A stretch of 53,414 bases of DNA from Rubrivivax sp. (GTDB taxonomy: Bacteria; Pseudomonadota; Gammaproteobacteria; Burkholderiales; Burkholderiaceae_C), in contig JAJTDE010000033.1 in NCBI GenBank assembly GCA_021298085.1, positions 1 through 53,414 on the forward strand. The letters run 5' to 3'. Both the position numbers and the translations under genes were made by a program. The notes beneath the pieces were generated by a model that ran no database searches, was not told the DNA's origin, and saw nothing but the letters and a program-made list of their open reading frames with translations. Shown here piece by piece: positions 20,043 through 30,489 of this stretch. Within the stretch, counting starts at the first letter, position 1; each line of letters opens with the position of its first letter.

Positions 20043-21153
20043 CATCCTGCGCCAGGCGCGGCGCATCGTCGTCAAGGTCGGCTCCAGCCTCGTGACCGAC
20101 GAAGGCCGGGGTGTGGATGCGCAGGCCATCGGCAACTGGTCGCGCCAGTTGGCGGCGCTGGCGGCCTCGGGCCGCGAGGTGGTGATGGTCTCCAGCGGTG
20201 CCATCGCCGAAGGGATGAAGCGTCTGGGTTGGGCGGCCAGGCCCAAGGAGCTTCACGAGTTGCAGGCCGCCGCGGCGGTTGGGCAGATGGGTCTGGTGCA
20301 GATGTACGAGACCCAATTGCGCAGCCACGGCATGGCCAGTGCACAGGTGCTGCTGACCCACGCTGATCTGGCCGACCGTGAGCGCTACCTGAACGCCCGC
20401 TCCACGCTGCTGACGCTGCTGCGGCTGCGGGTGATTCCGGTCATCAACGAAAACGACACGGTGGTCAACGACGAGATCAAATTCGGCGACAACGACACGC
20501 TGGGTGCGTTGGTGGCCAACCTGGTCGAGGCCGACGCACTGGTCATCCTGACCGATCAGCAGGGCCTCTACACCGCTGACCCCCGCAAGGAGCCTGCGGC
20601 CGCGTTTGTGCACCAAGCCCGTGCCGGCGATCCTGAACTCGAGCGCATGGCCGGGGGCGCGGGCTCCAGCATTGGTCGCGGCGGCATGCTGACCAAGATC
20701 CTGGCGGCCAAGCGGGCAGCAGGCAGCGGCGCGAGCACCGTGATCGCATGGGGTCGTGAAGTCGATGTGCTGCTTCGCCTGTGCGAGGGCGAAGCCATTG
20801 GCACGCTGCTTCAGGCCGATACCCCCAAACTGGCCGCGCGCAAGCAGTGGATGGCCGATCACCTGCAGTTGCGTGGAACGGTGCAGGTGGATGCAGGCGC
20901 CGTGATCAAGTTGCGCGACGAAGGCAAGAGCCTGCTGCCCATTGGCGTGACAGACGTCAGCGGCGAATTCGCCCGCGGCGACGTGATCGCCGTGACCGGC
21001 CCGGACGGCCTGGAGATCGCTCGAGGGCTGGCCAACTACTCGGCCGCCGAAGCCAGGCTCATTGCGCGCAAGCCCTCAGGGCAGATCGAGGCGCTCTTGG
21101 GTTACGCCAACGAGCCGGAGCTCATCCACCGCGACAACATGGTCGTCAGTTAG
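20035..21153 (+). CDS. proB: Glutamate 5-kinase
   Basis: First step of proline synthesis: ATP + glutamate to glutamyl 5-phosphate. 372 aa from ATG 20035, which overlaps obgE by 8 bp. The amino-acid kinase domain shows [25 protein letters not shown] and [17 protein letters not shown]. The C-terminal PUA domain starts about residue 275 ([19 protein letters not shown] as landmark). The end overlaps the convergent rppH by 8 bp. Confidence 0.97.
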   Translation: MSDILRQARRIVVKVGSSLVTDEGRGVDAQAIGNWSRQLAALAASGREVVMVSSGAIAEGMKRLGWAARPKELHELQAAAAVGQMGLVQMYETQLRSHGMASAQVLLTHADLADRERYLNARSTLLTLLRLRVIPVINENDTVVNDEIKFGDNDTLGALVANLVEADALVILTDQQGLYTADPRKEPAAAFVHQARAGDPELERMAGGAGSSIGRGGMLTKILAAKRAAGSGASTVIAWGREVDVLLRLCEGEAIGTLLQADTPKLAARKQWMADHLQLRGTVQVDAGAVIKLRDEGKSLLPIGVTDVSGEFARGDVIAVTGPDGLEIARGLANYSAAEARLIARKPSGQIEALLGYANEPELIHRDNMVVS

Positions 21154-21751
21154 CCACCGTTCCGTCGGGCGGCAGCGCCGGTGGTGTGCCGTCAGGCGGC
21201 ACCAGCGACGGGTCGTCTGCCAGCCGGCGGCTCGCCGCCAGGCGAGGTGCGCCGCGCAGGTAGCGGTTGTGGTGGTTCAGCTTGGGCAGGAAACGGGCCA
21301 GTTCCGTCAATGCGAGCTCGTAGACGCCCCGCTTGAACTCGATGACCATGTCCAGCGGTACCCAGTAGTCATTCCAGCGCCAGGCGTCGAACTCGGGGTG
21401 ATCGGTCGCGCGCAGGTTCATGTCGCTGTCGCGTGCCAGCATCTTCAGCAGGAACCAGATCTGTTTCTGGCCCCGGTAGTGGCCGCGCGCTTCCCTGCGG
21501 ATGAAGTGGTCAGGGACTTCGTAACGCAACCAGTCGCGCGTTCGCGCGACGATCTGCACCTGTTCCGGCAGCAGCCCAACTTCTTCATGCAGTTCACGAA
21601 ACATCGCCTGCTCAGGCGTTTCTCCGTGCTTGATGCCCCCCTGCGGGAACTGCCAGGAGTGCGTCTTCAGACGCTTGCCCCAAAAAACCTGATTTCGCCC
21701 GTTGAGCAGGATGATGCCGACGTTGGGCCTGAAGCCTTCCCGGTCGAGCAT
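21146..21751 (-). CDS. rppH: RppH RNA pyrophosphohydrolase
   Basis: Nudix hydrolase that removes pyrophosphate from 5' ends of mRNA and starts their decay. The Nudix box is [23 protein letters not shown] (key residues G, E, REL, EEVG). [17 protein letters not shown] and WQFPQGG are RppH-specific. I use ATG 21751, with GAGG seven bases upstream, rather than the TTG at 21757. The Pro-rich tail after residue 165 is variable. Divergent from proS. Confidence 0.95.
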   Translation of the reverse strand: MLDREGFRPNVGIILLNGRNQVFWGKRLKTHSWQFPQGGIKHGETPEQAMFRELHEEVGLLPEQVQIVARTRDWLRYEVPDHFIRREARGHYRGQKQIWFLLKMLARDSDMNLRATDHPEFDAWRWNDYWVPLDMVIEFKRGVYELALTELARFLPKLNHHNRYLRGAPRLAASRRLADDPSLVPPDGTPPALPPDGTVAN

Positions 21752-21988
21752 AATCAATCCTCAATTTCTGAACTGAAGTCATTATTGCACCGGGATGGTT
21801 CATCGCGATGCGGCGTGGAGTCTGGCTTTCCCGCATGTCCACCGGCGATGCCGCGGTGAAAGTTCACACCGGCCGGCGCTTCGTTGGGGGTGTCCGCCGC
21901 ACATGCCCGCACGCTGTGTTTGCCTGATCGTCCCGGGCTGACTTCCTCATCACCCCAACCGGCGCGAGTGCCGAGACTGCCGCGAGCC

Positions 21989-23734
21989 ATGAAAGCCCGT
22001 TCCTTCTTCATCTCCACGCTCAAGGAAGCGCCCGCCGATGCAGAGATCGTGAGCCACCGCCTGATGTTGCGGGCCGGCATGATCAAGCGGCTGGCCGCGG
22101 GCATCTACAACTACATGCCGATGGGCCTGCGCGTGATCCGCAAGGTCGAGACCATCATCCGCGACGAGATGAACAAGGCGGGTGCCGTCGAGTTGCTGAT
22201 GCCTGTGGTGCAGCCGGCCGAGCTGTGGGAAGAAACGGGCCGCTTCGCCAAGATGGGGCCCGAGCTGATGCGCGTGAAGGACCGCCATGAGCGTGACTAC
22301 GTGATCCAGCCCACCAGCGAAGAGGCCGTCACCGACATCGCACGCCAGGAATTGCGCAGCTACAAGCAGCTGCCCAAGAATTTCTACCACATCCAGACCA
22401 AGTTCCGCGACGAACGCCGGCCGCGTTTCGGCCTGATGCGCGGACGCGAGTTCACGATGAAGGACGCCTACTCCTTTGACCGCGACGCCGCCGGCGCGGC
22501 CAGGAGCTACGAGGCCATGTCACGCGCCTATGGCGCCATCTTTGACCGCTTCGGCCTGCGCTACCGCGCCGTGGCTGCCGATTCCGGCGCCATCGGCGGC
22601 GACCTGTCGCAGGAATTCCAGGTGATCGCCGACACCGGTGAAGATGCGATCGTCTACTGCCCGGATTCGTCCTACGCGGCCAACATCGAGATGGCCGAGG
22701 CCGTGGCCCCGGCAGCGCCGCGTGCAGCGCCCGGCGCACCGATGGTCAAGACCCGCACACCCGCCAAGAGCACCTGTGAAGACGTGGCTGCGCTGCTGGG
22801 TGTGCCGCTGCAGTCCACGGTGAAATCGCTGGTGCTGGCCACCGACACCCTGAACGAGGCCGGTGACGTGGTCAGCACCACGGTGTGGCTGCTGCTGGTG
22901 CGGGGCGACCATTCCCTCAATGAAGTGAAGACCGGCAAGCTGCCCGGCCTGAAGGCCGGGTTCCGCTTTGCCACCGTGGCCGAGATCGAGGACCACTTTG
23001 GCTGCAAGCCGGGCTACCTCGGCCCGGTGGCCATGCGCTTGCCCGTCAAGGTGGTGGCTGACCGCACCGTGGCGGCGATGGCCGATTTCATCTGCGGTGC
23101 CAACGAACCCGACTTCCACTTCACCGGCGTCAATTGGGGCCGCGATCTCCCCGAGCCCGATCTGGTGGCGGACATCCGCAATGTCCTCGAGGGTGACCCT
23201 TCTCCCGACGGTCAGGGCGTGCTGGCCATCCAGCGTGGCATCGAGGTGGGTCATGTGTTCTACCTGGGCAAGAAGTACAGCGAACCCATGAACGCCACCT
23301 TCCTCGACGAGACGGGCAAGCCCCAGCCCTTCGAGATGGGCTGTTATGGCATTGGCGTGACCCGTCTGCTGGGCGCGGCCATCGAGCAGAACCACGACGA
23401 GCGCGGGATCATCTGGCCGGTGTCGATGGCGCCCTTTGAGGCCGTCATCTGCCCGATCGGCATGGACCGCAGCGAGGCGGTGCGCGAGGCGGCTGAGCAG
23501 CTGTACGCCCAACTGCAGGCGCTGGGCGTGGACGTCCTGCTGGACGACCGGGGCGAGCGCCCGGGCGCCATGTTTGCCGACTGGGAGCTCATCGGCATCC
23601 CGCAGCGGCTGGTGGTGTCCGACAAGGGCCTGAAGGAAGGCCTGCTCGAGCTGCAGGGCCGTACGGAGACCACGGCGCACAAGGTGCCGTTGGCGGAGGC
23701 GGCCGGTTTGCTCAAGGCCCGCTTGCTGGCCTGA
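21989..23734 (+). CDS. proS: Prolyl-tRNA synthetase
   Basis: Class II synthetase that charges tRNA-Pro; bacterial type with an editing (INS/YbaK-like) insertion between motifs 2 and 3. 581 aa from ATG 21989, where the conserved [15 protein letters not shown] begins. Landmarks are [17 protein letters not shown], motif 2 [18 protein letters not shown], editing domain about residues 240-370, and motif 3 [11 protein letters not shown]. Frame open to 21884 without similarity. The window also holds a tRNA-Pro and proB, but not in one unit. Confidence 0.98.
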   Translation: MKARSFFISTLKEAPADAEIVSHRLMLRAGMIKRLAAGIYNYMPMGLRVIRKVETIIRDEMNKAGAVELLMPVVQPAELWEETGRFAKMGPELMRVKDRHERDYVIQPTSEEAVTDIARQELRSYKQLPKNFYHIQTKFRDERRPRFGLMRGREFTMKDAYSFDRDAAGAARSYEAMSRAYGAIFDRFGLRYRAVAADSGAIGGDLSQEFQVIADTGEDAIVYCPDSSYAANIEMAEAVAPAAPRAAPGAPMVKTRTPAKSTCEDVAALLGVPLQSTVKSLVLATDTLNEAGDVVSTTVWLLLVRGDHSLNEVKTGKLPGLKAGFRFATVAEIEDHFGCKPGYLGPVAMRLPVKVVADRTVAAMADFICGANEPDFHFTGVNWGRDLPEPDLVADIRNVLEGDPSPDGQGVLAIQRGIEVGHVFYLGKKYSEPMNATFLDETGKPQPFEMGCYGIGVTRLLGAAIEQNHDERGIIWPVSMAPFEAVICPIGMDRSEAVREAAEQLYAQLQALGVDVLLDDRGERPGAMFADWELIGIPQRLVVSDKGLKEGLLELQGRTETTAHKVPLAEAAGLLKARLLA

Positions 23735-23741
23735 CAGGGCC

Positions 23742-24890
23742 GTGCGCCCCCCGTCACCAGCGCCCGTCGCAGCGCGGCACCCGCTGCCCGATGCGCTGCG
23801 TGCCCTCGCGCTCATCGGTGTGCTGATGGTCAACGCGGCCGGCTACGCCTGGGCCCCGTCAGGGCCGCTGATGGGCCGGGCAGTTCCTGAGTCAGATGCC
23901 GCTGCCTGGCTGGTGCAGGGCCTGCAGGCAGGCCTGCTGCAGGGCAAGGCCTACCCCTTGCTGGCCGCGCTGTTTGGCATGGGCCTGGTCTGGTCACTGG
24001 CCGGCGGGGGCGCCTTGGCGATGCAGCGGTCTCGACGCCGAATGTGGCGACTGCTGCTGCTGGGCGTTCTGCATGGCACCTTGCTCTACTTCGGTGACAT
24101 CCTGACGCTGTATGCGCTGTGCGGCCTGCTGGCGCTGCGGCACGTCACACGTCCCTGGCGGCAGCTGCGCGCCACGTTGCGCCGCACCTGGTTCTGGGCT
24201 TGCGGGGTGACCCTGCTGCCCCTGGTGCTGGTGGGCGTGATGGCACTGCTCGGAGGTGGCGGACCCTCAGAGGATGCCGGCCAGGCGAGCTCCAAGACCC
24301 TGGCGGGGGTGTCAGGCTGGTGGGCGTTCTGGCGCGTCAACGCGGGCGCTTACGCCTGGGTCAATCTGCTGGGTTTGCTGTTTGCCTTGCCGATAGTCCT
24401 GGCCTTGGTCCTGACCGGGGTGGCGGCCGGGCGGCTGCGCTGGCTGACCCACCGCCGTTGGGAGGCGCAACGCCAGTGGCTGGCCACCCGGCTGTTGTGG
24501 CCGCTGCTGGCGCTGAACCTGGTGTACGGCGCCGCCATGGTGTTCGGTACACAGACGCCCCGCGAGCACCACGCGTGGCTGGAAGCTGTCGGCCCGTTTC
24601 TCTGCATGCCGCTGGCCCTGTGCCTGACGGCGGCAGCGGCCCAGGGCTGGGCGCGTGGGCAGCGCCGCTGGGCGGAACGCCTGGCGCCCCTGGGTCGACG
24701 CACGCTCAGCGTGTACATCTTCCACAGCGCCTGGTGTGCGCTGTTGTTCAGCGGCGCCGGCTGGGGCTGGCACCCTGGTACGGTGGCGCTCGCAGCCCTC
24801 ACGCTGGCGCTGTGGTCAGCCGCCTGGGGGGCAGCCCGCCAAACCGTACGCCCCTGGCCACTGGAAGCCTGGTTGGCTCGCCGTCCATGA
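23742..24890 (+). CDS. DUF418-family (YeiB-like) inner-membrane protein
   Basis: 382-residue polytopic membrane protein starting with GTG 23742, 7 bp after proS. The DUF418 pattern is present: DALRALALIGVLMVN in the first helix, AYPLLAALFGMGLVW, LLGVLHGTLLYFGDILTLYALCG and, near the C-terminus, GRRTLSVYIFHSAW. About nine or ten helices. The molecular function of the family is not known; related acyltransferase-3-like folds suggest modification of surface molecules. It is ATGA-coupled to a lytic transglycosylase, hinting at an envelope role. Confidence 0.85.
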   Translation: MRPPSPAPVAARHPLPDALRALALIGVLMVNAAGYAWAPSGPLMGRAVPESDAAAWLVQGLQAGLLQGKAYPLLAALFGMGLVWSLAGGGALAMQRSRRRMWRLLLLGVLHGTLLYFGDILTLYALCGLLALRHVTRPWRQLRATLRRTWFWACGVTLLPLVLVGVMALLGGGGPSEDAGQASSKTLAGVSGWWAFWRVNAGAYAWVNLLGLLFALPIVLALVLTGVAAGRLRWLTHRRWEAQRQWLATRLLWPLLALNLVYGAAMVFGTQTPREHHAWLEAVGPFLCMPLALCLTAAAAQGWARGQRRWAERLAPLGRRTLSVYIFHSAWCALLFSGAGWGWHPGTVALAALTLALWSAAWGAARQTVRPWPLEAWLARRP

Positions 24891-25579
24891 GCACTCGTGT
24901 TGCGCTCTGCGCTGGCCAGGCCAGCCGTCGCCAGGCGCTGGCCCTTCTGGCGCGGGCGGGCGCAGGCGCGTGTCTGGGTGGTCTGGGCGTTGCGCTGGGC
25001 ATGCTGCCCACGGCGGCCAACGCCGGCGCCCAGCTCGAAGAGCCCCTGATCGACTCCGTGCGCACGGCCTTGTCGGCGGCCATCGCCAACCGGGCGCCAC
25101 CCAAACCCAGCTTCGACAGCACTGAGGCGCGTCTGGCCTACCTGAACTGGCTGGGTGCGATGAGCGACAGGCTCAAGCGGCGGAAAGCCGATACGCAGAC
25201 CCGGCTCGACCTGCTGGAGGCTGTCTGGTATGAATCCCGCCGTGCCGGGCTGGAGACTGACCTGGTGCTGGGGTTGATCCAGGTGGAAAGTGGCTTTCGA
25301 AAATATGCCATCAGCTCGGCGGGGGCCCGCGGCTACATGCAGGTCATGCCCTTCTGGGCCCGCGTGATAGGTGATGGCGACGCCAGCACGCTGTTCCACA
25401 TGCAGACCAACCTGCGGTTTGGCTGCACCATCCTGCGGCACTACCTGGACCGCGAGCGCGGTGACCTGTTCATGGCACTGGGCCGCTACAACGGCAGCCG
25501 CGGCCGCTCGGAATACCCCGATCTGGTCTTTGGTGCACGCCGCCAGTGGCGGTGGGAGCCGACGGCCCCGCCGCGTTGA
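24887..25579 (+). CDS. Lytic transglycosylase (SLT domain)
   Basis: Periplasmic enzyme that cleaves peptidoglycan glycan strands forming 1,6-anhydro ends. 230 aa from ATG 24887, overlapping the DUF418 stop. The N-terminus has twin Arg and a hydrophobic stretch (ASRRQALALLARAG, ending TAANA), a Tat- or Sec-type signal. The SLT domain covers residues about 110-215 with catalytic Glu134 in IQVESGF, then GARGYMQVMPF and MALGRYNGS. A longer frame back to 24119 is antisense/out-of-frame noise within the DUF418 gene. Confidence 0.92.
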   Translation: MSTRVALCAGQASRRQALALLARAGAGACLGGLGVALGMLPTAANAGAQLEEPLIDSVRTALSAAIANRAPPKPSFDSTEARLAYLNWLGAMSDRLKRRKADTQTRLDLLEAVWYESRRAGLETDLVLGLIQVESGFRKYAISSAGARGYMQVMPFWARVIGDGDASTLFHMQTNLRFGCTILRHYLDRERGDLFMALGRYNGSRGRSEYPDLVFGARRQWRWEPTAPPR

Positions 25580-25590
25580 GCCTCCGTGAG

Positions 25591-25611
25591 GGCAGGCCAG
25601 GAAGGCCTGCC
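25591..25611. terminator. Hairpin between the convergent transglycosylase and ubiX genes
   Basis: GGCAGGCC and GGCCTGCC (8 bp) around a 5-base loop. It lies in the 42-bp gap between the two convergent stops and could stop transcripts from both sides, though no T-run is present. Confidence 0.5.
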
Positions 25612-25621
25612 GCCCATGCGG

Positions 25622-26194
25622 TCAGAGCCCGTTCCAGGCCTTGGCGGCGGCGCCGGGTACCCCCAGCAGCGCCAGCACCCGCTCGACGGTTTCATCGACC
25701 AGCTCGTCGATGCTGGCCGGCCGGTGGTAGAACGCCGGCAGCGGCGGGAAGATGACGCCGCCCATTTCTGTCACGGCTGTCATGTTGCGCAGGTGGGCCA
25801 GGTTGAAGGGCGTCTCCCGCACCATCAGCAACAGGCGGCGTCGTTCCTTCAGCATCACATCGGCGGCGCGGGTGAGCAGGTTGTCGGACAAGCCATGGGC
25901 GACGGCGGCCAGGGTCTTCATCGAGCATGGGGCCACCACCATCGCGTCGGCCGAGAAGCTGCCGCTGGCAATGCAGGCGCCCACGTCGCCGGGTGAGTAG
26001 GCGTGGTCTGCCAGGGCCTCGACGGACTTGCGGTCCAGGCCCAGTTCATGGTGGGTGTTCAGCACGCCTGCCGGCGTCATCACCAGGTGCGTCTGTGCGC
26101 CGAGCGCACGCGCCCTGGACAGCAGGCGTTGCGCGTAGACGCTGCCCGTCGCACCACTGATGCCCACCACCAGGCGAAAGCCCCCGGGGTGCAT
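25622..26194 (-). CDS. ubiX: UbiX flavin prenyltransferase
   Basis: Joins a dimethylallyl group to FMN, making the prenyl-FMN cofactor of UbiD decarboxylase (ubiquinone path). 190 aa from ATG 26194 (TTG at 26206 also in frame). Motifs are VVGISGATGSVYAQRLL (FMN binding), APCSMKTLAAVAHG and the C-terminal RETPFNLAHLRNM and PPLPAFYHRP. Last gene of the hemA-prfA-prmC-grxD-ubiX run. Confidence 0.96.
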   Translation of the reverse strand: MHPGGFRLVVGISGATGSVYAQRLLSRARALGAQTHLVMTPAGVLNTHHELGLDRKSVEALADHAYSPGDVGACIASGSFSADAMVVAPCSMKTLAAVAHGLSDNLLTRAADVMLKERRRLLLMVRETPFNLAHLRNMTAVTEMGGVIFPPLPAFYHRPASIDELVDETVERVLALLGVPGAAAKAWNGL

Positions 26195-26223
26195 GCTGGC
26201 GGCCAAGGCGGGTGAGGCCGCGT

Positions 26224-26541
26224 TCAGGCCTTGGGGGCCAGCAGCTGCTGCAGCTCGCCGCTCTGGTACATCTCCATCATGATGTCTGAGCCGCCGACAA
26301 ACTCGCCGTTCACATAGAGCTGGGGAATGGTGGGCCAGTTGGCGTAGTCCTTGATGCCCTGGCGGATGCTGTCATCTTCCAGGACGTTGACAGTGACAGG
26401 CTGGCTCACACCGCAGGCCTTGAGGACCTGGATGGCCCGTCCGGAAAAGCCGCACATCGGAAACTGCGCGTTGCCCTTCATGAACAGCACCACGGGGCTG
26501 CCCTTGACGATCTGGTCGATGCGCTGGTGTACGTCACTCAT
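26224..26541 (-). CDS. grxD: Monothiol glutaredoxin GrxD
   Basis: Cytosolic CGFS glutaredoxin that holds and transfers 2Fe-2S clusters. 105 aa from ATG 26541. Conserved parts are VLFMKGNAQFPMCGFSGRA with the single active Cys, WPTIPQLYVNGEFVGGSDI and the C-terminal ELQQLL. It lies 29 bp before ubiX on the same strand. Confidence 0.97.
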   Translation of the reverse strand: MSDVHQRIDQIVKGSPVVLFMKGNAQFPMCGFSGRAIQVLKACGVSQPVTVNVLEDDSIRQGIKDYANWPTIPQLYVNGEFVGGSDIMMEMYQSGELQQLLAPKA

Positions 26542-26637
26542 GTCTGCATTCCGCAAGAGAAGGATTCGGTGTGTGGAGCATATCCCGGTTGCCCGTGCCT
26601 ACGGCGAACAGGCCCTTCGGCCGTGTCGCCCTCAGCG

Positions 26638-27492
26638 TCAGCGGACCACGCCGATTGGCCAGCGTCCACCGGTGCAGCGGACATGGCCGGCCAGGTCTTG
26701 CCGGTGGGCCACCTCAGCAAAACCGGCGGCGGACATCAGCGAGGCCACGGCGTCGCCCTGCTCAAAGCCGTGCTCCAGCAGCAGCCAGCCGCCCGGCGTG
26801 AGGTGCTGCGGGGTGCCCGCGACCACGGTGCGAAGGTCGTGCAGACCGTCGTGGCCTGACACCAGTGCCGTCAGGGGTTCGGCCTGGAGCGCACTCAGGT
26901 GAGGGTCGTCTGCCGCGAGATAGGGCGGGTTGCTCACCACCAGGTCAAATTTTTGCGTGGGCAGCGCGGACAACCAGTCCCCGCGGTGCCAACTGACCGT
27001 CAGCCCCAGGCGCTGGCCATTGCCCCTGGCCACGGCCAGCGCGTCGGCGCTGATGTCGGTGGCCGTCACACGCGCCTTCGGGCACTGGCTGGCCAGGGCC
27101 AGTGCGACGGCACCGCTGCCGGTGCCCAGGTCGGCCACACAGGGTGTGTCGAGTGCGGCCAACTCGGTGCGAAGGATCGCCAGCGCCCACTCCACGAGGG
27201 TTTCGGTGTCTGGCCGAGGGTCCAGCACGGCGGGCGTGATGTGCAGCGGCAGGCCAAAGAACTCGCGTTCCCCGGTGATGTAGGCCACGGGTTCACCGTC
27301 ACGCCGGCGGCGCCAGGCCTCGCGCAGGCGCTGCGCCTCAGCCTGCTGCAGGCGGTGGTCGCCATGGGCATGCACCCAGGTGGCCGATTGGCCCAGGCCA
27401 TGCGCGGCGAGCACGCGCGCCTCCAGGCGCGACAGGCCTTGTGCCTTCGCCTCCTGCAGCAGCGTGTCCAGGGACCACCCAGCCTCGGTCAC
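26638..27492 (-). CDS. prmC: PrmC, release-factor glutamine methyltransferase
   Basis: Methylates the Gln of the GGQ motif in RF1/RF2. I start at GTG 27492, one base after the prfA stop and preceded by a GGGGG ribosome site (284 aa); the frame runs on to 27552 inside prfA. SAM motif VADLGTGSGAVALALA and the substrate motif VVSNPPYLA are clear. PYITGEREFFGLPL-like residues match the family. It is paired with its substrate gene prfA, the usual order. Confidence 0.96.
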   Translation of the reverse strand: MTEAGWSLDTLLQEAKAQGLSRLEARVLAAHGLGQSATWVHAHGDHRLQQAEAQRLREAWRRRRDGEPVAYITGEREFFGLPLHITPAVLDPRPDTETLVEWALAILRTELAALDTPCVADLGTGSGAVALALASQCPKARVTATDISADALAVARGNGQRLGLTVSWHRGDWLSALPTQKFDLVVSNPPYLAADDPHLSALQAEPLTALVSGHDGLHDLRTVVAGTPQHLTPGGWLLLEHGFEQGDAVASLMSAAGFAEVAHRQDLAGHVRCTGGRWPIGVVR

Positions 27493-27493
27493 C

Positions 27494-28588
27494 TCAGCCC
27501 CCGGTCTCCAGGGCTTGCAGCTGCTCGGCAGCCCGGGCGGCTGCCAGCGCATCGAGCACCTCGGTCAGGTCGCCATCCATCACCGCCTGCAGCCGGTACA
27601 GCGTGAGGTTGATGCGGTGGTCGGTCAGGCGCCCCTGCGGAAAGTTGTAAGTGCGGATGCGGTCACTGCGATCCCCGCTGCCCACCAGGCTCTTGCGCGC
27701 CGCAGCTTCGGCGCTCGCGCGCTCCTGGCGCTCCTTGTCGCGCAGTCGTGCGGCCAGCACGGCCATGGCCTTGGCCTTGTTGCGGTGCTGGGAGCGGTCG
27801 TCCTGGCACTCGGCCACCAAGCCAGTGGGCAGGTGCGTGATGCGGATGGCGCTGTCGGTCTTGTTGATGTGCTGGCCACCGGCACCGCTGGCCCGGAAGG
27901 TGTCGATGCGCAGGTCGGCCGGGTTGAGGGTGACCTCGGCGGCCTCGTCGGGTTCTGGCATCACGGCCACGGTGCAGGCGCTGGTGTGGATACGCCCTTG
28001 GCTTTCGGTTATGGGCACCCGCTGCACCCGGTGGCCACCCGATTCATGGCGCAGCCGGCCATAGACCTGCTCACCTTCCACGCGGTACACCACTTCCTTG
28101 AAGCCACCGAGGTCAGAGGCGCTTTCGCTCATCAGCTCGACCTTCCACCCCTGGGCTTCGGCATGGCGCAGGTACATGCGGGCGAGGTCGGCGGCGAACA
28201 GTGCCGATTCGTCTCCTCCGGTGCCCGCGCGGATCTCCAGGAACGCCGGCCGGGCATCGTCAGGGTCGCGCGGGATCAGCGCGGCCTGCACCTCGGCCTG
28301 CAAGCGCTGCAGGTCGGCCAGCGCGGTGTCCTGTTCTTCGCGGGCCATGGCCAGCAGCTCGGCATCGCTGGCCGGGTCGGCGGCCATCTCGCGTGCGGCG
28401 GCGAGGTCGGACTCCCGCTGCAGGTACTGACGGAACAGTCCCACGAGCTTGGCGGCTTCGGCCTGTTCGCGGGCGAGTTCGCGCCAGCGCTCGATATCCG
28501 ACGCCACGGCGGGGTCCGACAGGCTGGCGTCCAGTTCCGCAAGGCGCAGCCCCAGGCGTTCAAGTTGTTGGCGCAGCGCGGGTTTCAT
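27494..28588 (-). CDS. prfA: Peptide chain release factor 1
   Basis: Reads UAA and UAG and triggers peptide release. 364 aa from ATG 28588 ([12 protein letters not shown]). The catalytic GGQ is in [37 protein letters not shown] marks domain 2. The stop-codon reading motif region [13 protein letters not shown] is present. Upstream of prmC with a one-base gap. Confidence 0.98.
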   Translation of the reverse strand: MKPALRQQLERLGLRLAELDASLSDPAVASDIERWRELAREQAEAAKLVGLFRQYLQRESDLAAAREMAADPASDAELLAMAREEQDTALADLQRLQAEVQAALIPRDPDDARPAFLEIRAGTGGDESALFAADLARMYLRHAEAQGWKVELMSESASDLGGFKEVVYRVEGEQVYGRLRHESGGHRVQRVPITESQGRIHTSACTVAVMPEPDEAAEVTLNPADLRIDTFRASGAGGQHINKTDSAIRITHLPTGLVAECQDDRSQHRNKAKAMAVLAARLRDKERQERASAEAAARKSLVGSGDRSDRIRTYNFPQGRLTDHRINLTLYRLQAVMDGDLTEVLDALAAARAAEQLQALETGG

Positions 28589-28668
28589 GCGATGGGAAAG
28601 CGGGGGGCTCAGTCTGCAGCGGCGCAAGCAAACCCACCGGCTCAGGGCCGGCGGGGTACGAGACTTCC

Positions 28669-30003
28669 CTAGGCGCGCCCTTGACGGGTGTTGTCGCCGT
28701 CGCTGTCGGCCGCACCGGCGCTGTTGCGCTGCCCGTTGCGCAGGAACAGCCGGCTGACGGTTTGCGCGAGTTGTTCGCGTTCTGTGCCGGACGCGGCGTG
28801 CAGCTCTGCCATGGTGCCGTGCAGCATCTTCTGGGTCAGCCCGCGCGACAGCGCTTCCAGCACCGCATCGATGTCTTCGCCCTTGGCCAGCATGCGCCGA
28901 GCGCGGGTGAGCTCGGCATGGCGCCAGTCGTCCGTCTGATGCCGAATGGCCTGGATCAGCGGCACCGTGCTGCGCTGGTCCAGCCAGTGGGAAAAACTCA
29001 GTACACCGGCGTCGACGATGGCTTCAGCCCGTTCCACCGCGGCTTGCCGCTTGGCACCGGCTGTCTGCACGGCGCTGGCCAGGTCATCGACGGTGTAGAG
29101 GTAGACGTCGTCCAGGCGCGACACCTCGGCCTCGATATCCCGCGGCACGGCCAGGTCAACCATGAACATCGGGCGACGCCGGCGTGCTTTGAGCGCCCGC
29201 TCGACGGCACCCAGGCCGATGATCGGGAGCGTGCTGGCCGTGCAGGAAATGACGGCGTCGAATTCGTGCAGGCGCAGCGGAAGCTCGGCCAGCTGCATGG
29301 CATGGGCGCCGTACCGGCTGGCCAGGGCCTGGCCTCGTTCGAGCGTACGGTTGGCCACGGCCATCGACTTCGGCGTACGCGCCGCAAAGTGGGTGGCCAC
29401 CAGTTCAATCATCTCGCCAGCGCCGACAAACAGCACACGGATCTCACGCAGGTCTTCGAAGATCTGTGACGCCAGGCGCACCGCGGCAGCAGCCATGCTG
29501 ACGGAGTGGGCGCCGATCTCGGTTTCGGTGCGCACTTCCTTGGCCACCGAGAAGCTGCGCTGGAACAGCTGGTGCAGTGTGACGCCCAAGGTGCCAGCGA
29601 CATCGGCGTCGCGGACGGCCTGCTTCAGTTGCCCAAGGATCTGCGGTTCGCCCAGCACCATGGAATCGAGACCCGAGGCCACGCGGAAGGCGTGACGTGC
29701 CGCAGCCCGGTTTTCCATCACGTAGGCATAGGGCTGGAGCTGCTCACCGCGGATGCCCGCCTGACTGGCCAGCCAATCGAGCGCCGGCGCGACCAGTTCG
29801 CGGCTGGGGGCCTGCGCGTCGGCGGCGAGATACAGCTCGGTGCGGTTACAGGTGGACACCAGGGCCGCTTCGGGCTGCGCGCGCCCGAGGCTGGAGCGCA
29901 CAGCCTGCAGCGCAGGTGCCACACGCTCGGGCGCAAACGCCAACTTGCCCCGCAGATCCAGGGGCGCGGTGGTGTGATTGAGACCAAGTGTCAGAACGCT
30001 CAC
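28669..30003 (-). CDS. hemA: Glutamyl-tRNA reductase
   Basis: NADPH-dependent reduction of glutamyl-tRNA to glutamate semialdehyde, the first step of haem synthesis by the C5 path. 444 aa with GTG start at 30003. The catalytic Cys52 is in [36 protein letters not shown] and [13 protein letters not shown] (nucleotide binding) follow. A TACAAT box lies six bases before the GTG, so translation may be leaderless. First gene of hemA-prfA-prmC-grxD-ubiX. Confidence 0.97.
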   Translation of the reverse strand: MSVLTLGLNHTTAPLDLRGKLAFAPERVAPALQAVRSSLGRAQPEAALVSTCNRTELYLAADAQAPSRELVAPALDWLASQAGIRGEQLQPYAYVMENRAAARHAFRVASGLDSMVLGEPQILGQLKQAVRDADVAGTLGVTLHQLFQRSFSVAKEVRTETEIGAHSVSMAAAAVRLASQIFEDLREIRVLFVGAGEMIELVATHFAARTPKSMAVANRTLERGQALASRYGAHAMQLAELPLRLHEFDAVISCTASTLPIIGLGAVERALKARRRRPMFMVDLAVPRDIEAEVSRLDDVYLYTVDDLASAVQTAGAKRQAAVERAEAIVDAGVLSFSHWLDQRSTVPLIQAIRHQTDDWRHAELTRARRMLAKGEDIDAVLEALSRGLTQKMLHGTMAELHAASGTEREQLAQTVSRLFLRNGQRNSAGAADSDGDNTRQGRA

Positions 30004-30009
30004 AGCTCA

Positions 30010-30037
30010 ATTGTAGGATTCCGTCATGCCCTGTCGA
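30010..30037 (-). promoter_or_regulatory. hemA promoter placed for a leaderless transcript
   Basis: On the minus strand TCGACA (30037-30032), 16-bp spacer, TACAAT (30015-30010). The usual start-point distance puts +1 at about the GTG start codon (30003). Confidence 0.6.
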
Positions 30038-30117
30038 CCTGTTCAGGCGGAAAAGTTCCTTGCACCGGGTCTTGGGCGCTGTCGCCCAGGCCCTCGCCCC
30101 TTGCTGAGTGGTCACCC

Positions 30118-30393
30118 GTGAGCCCTTTGGACATCGTCTTTCACCTGATCAACGGGCTGTTGCCGGCGCTTGGCATGGCCCTGCTCGCACCGGCACTGGC
30201 CAAGCTGGCCTGGCGCCGCGCCCTGGCCCGGGTGCCCTACAGGCGGCTGGCGGGATGGGTGGGGGCTGCCGCCACATTGGCCTGGCTGGCCGGCTGGCTG
30301 ATCACCGGGCGTGATGGCCGCATGGCCACCTACGCCGCGGTGGTGCTGGCCAGCGCGCTGGCCCTGTGGTGGGCGGGTTGGCGAGCCCGCTGA
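30118..30393 (+). CDS. Small inner-membrane protein, unknown function
   Basis: 91 residues from GTG 30118; the same frame is open far upstream, but that part is antisense to hemA. Three hydrophobic helices are seen: about residues 4-27 (IVFHLINGLLPALGMALLAPALA), 44-61 (GWVGAAATLAWLAGWLIT) and 68-88 (MATYAAVVLASALALWW). No catalytic motif. Divergent from hemA with 114 bp between. Codon use fits the neighbours. I do not recognise a named family. Confidence 0.6.
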   Translation: MSPLDIVFHLINGLLPALGMALLAPALAKLAWRRALARVPYRRLAGWVGAAATLAWLAGWLITGRDGRMATYAAVVLASALALWWAGWRAR

Positions 30394-30489
30394 GCCGCCG
30401 CTGACTCAGCGAGAGCCCCTCGTTGAGCGTCGTGTGGACGATGCTGACCAACGGCTGTTGCGCAGCATGGCGCAGCCGCGTTTGCCTTC

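Noticed and set aside
24119..24886. N-terminal extension of the transglycosylase frame
   Set aside because: Out-of-frame reading of the DUF418 gene; the signal peptide and family similarity begin only at 24887.
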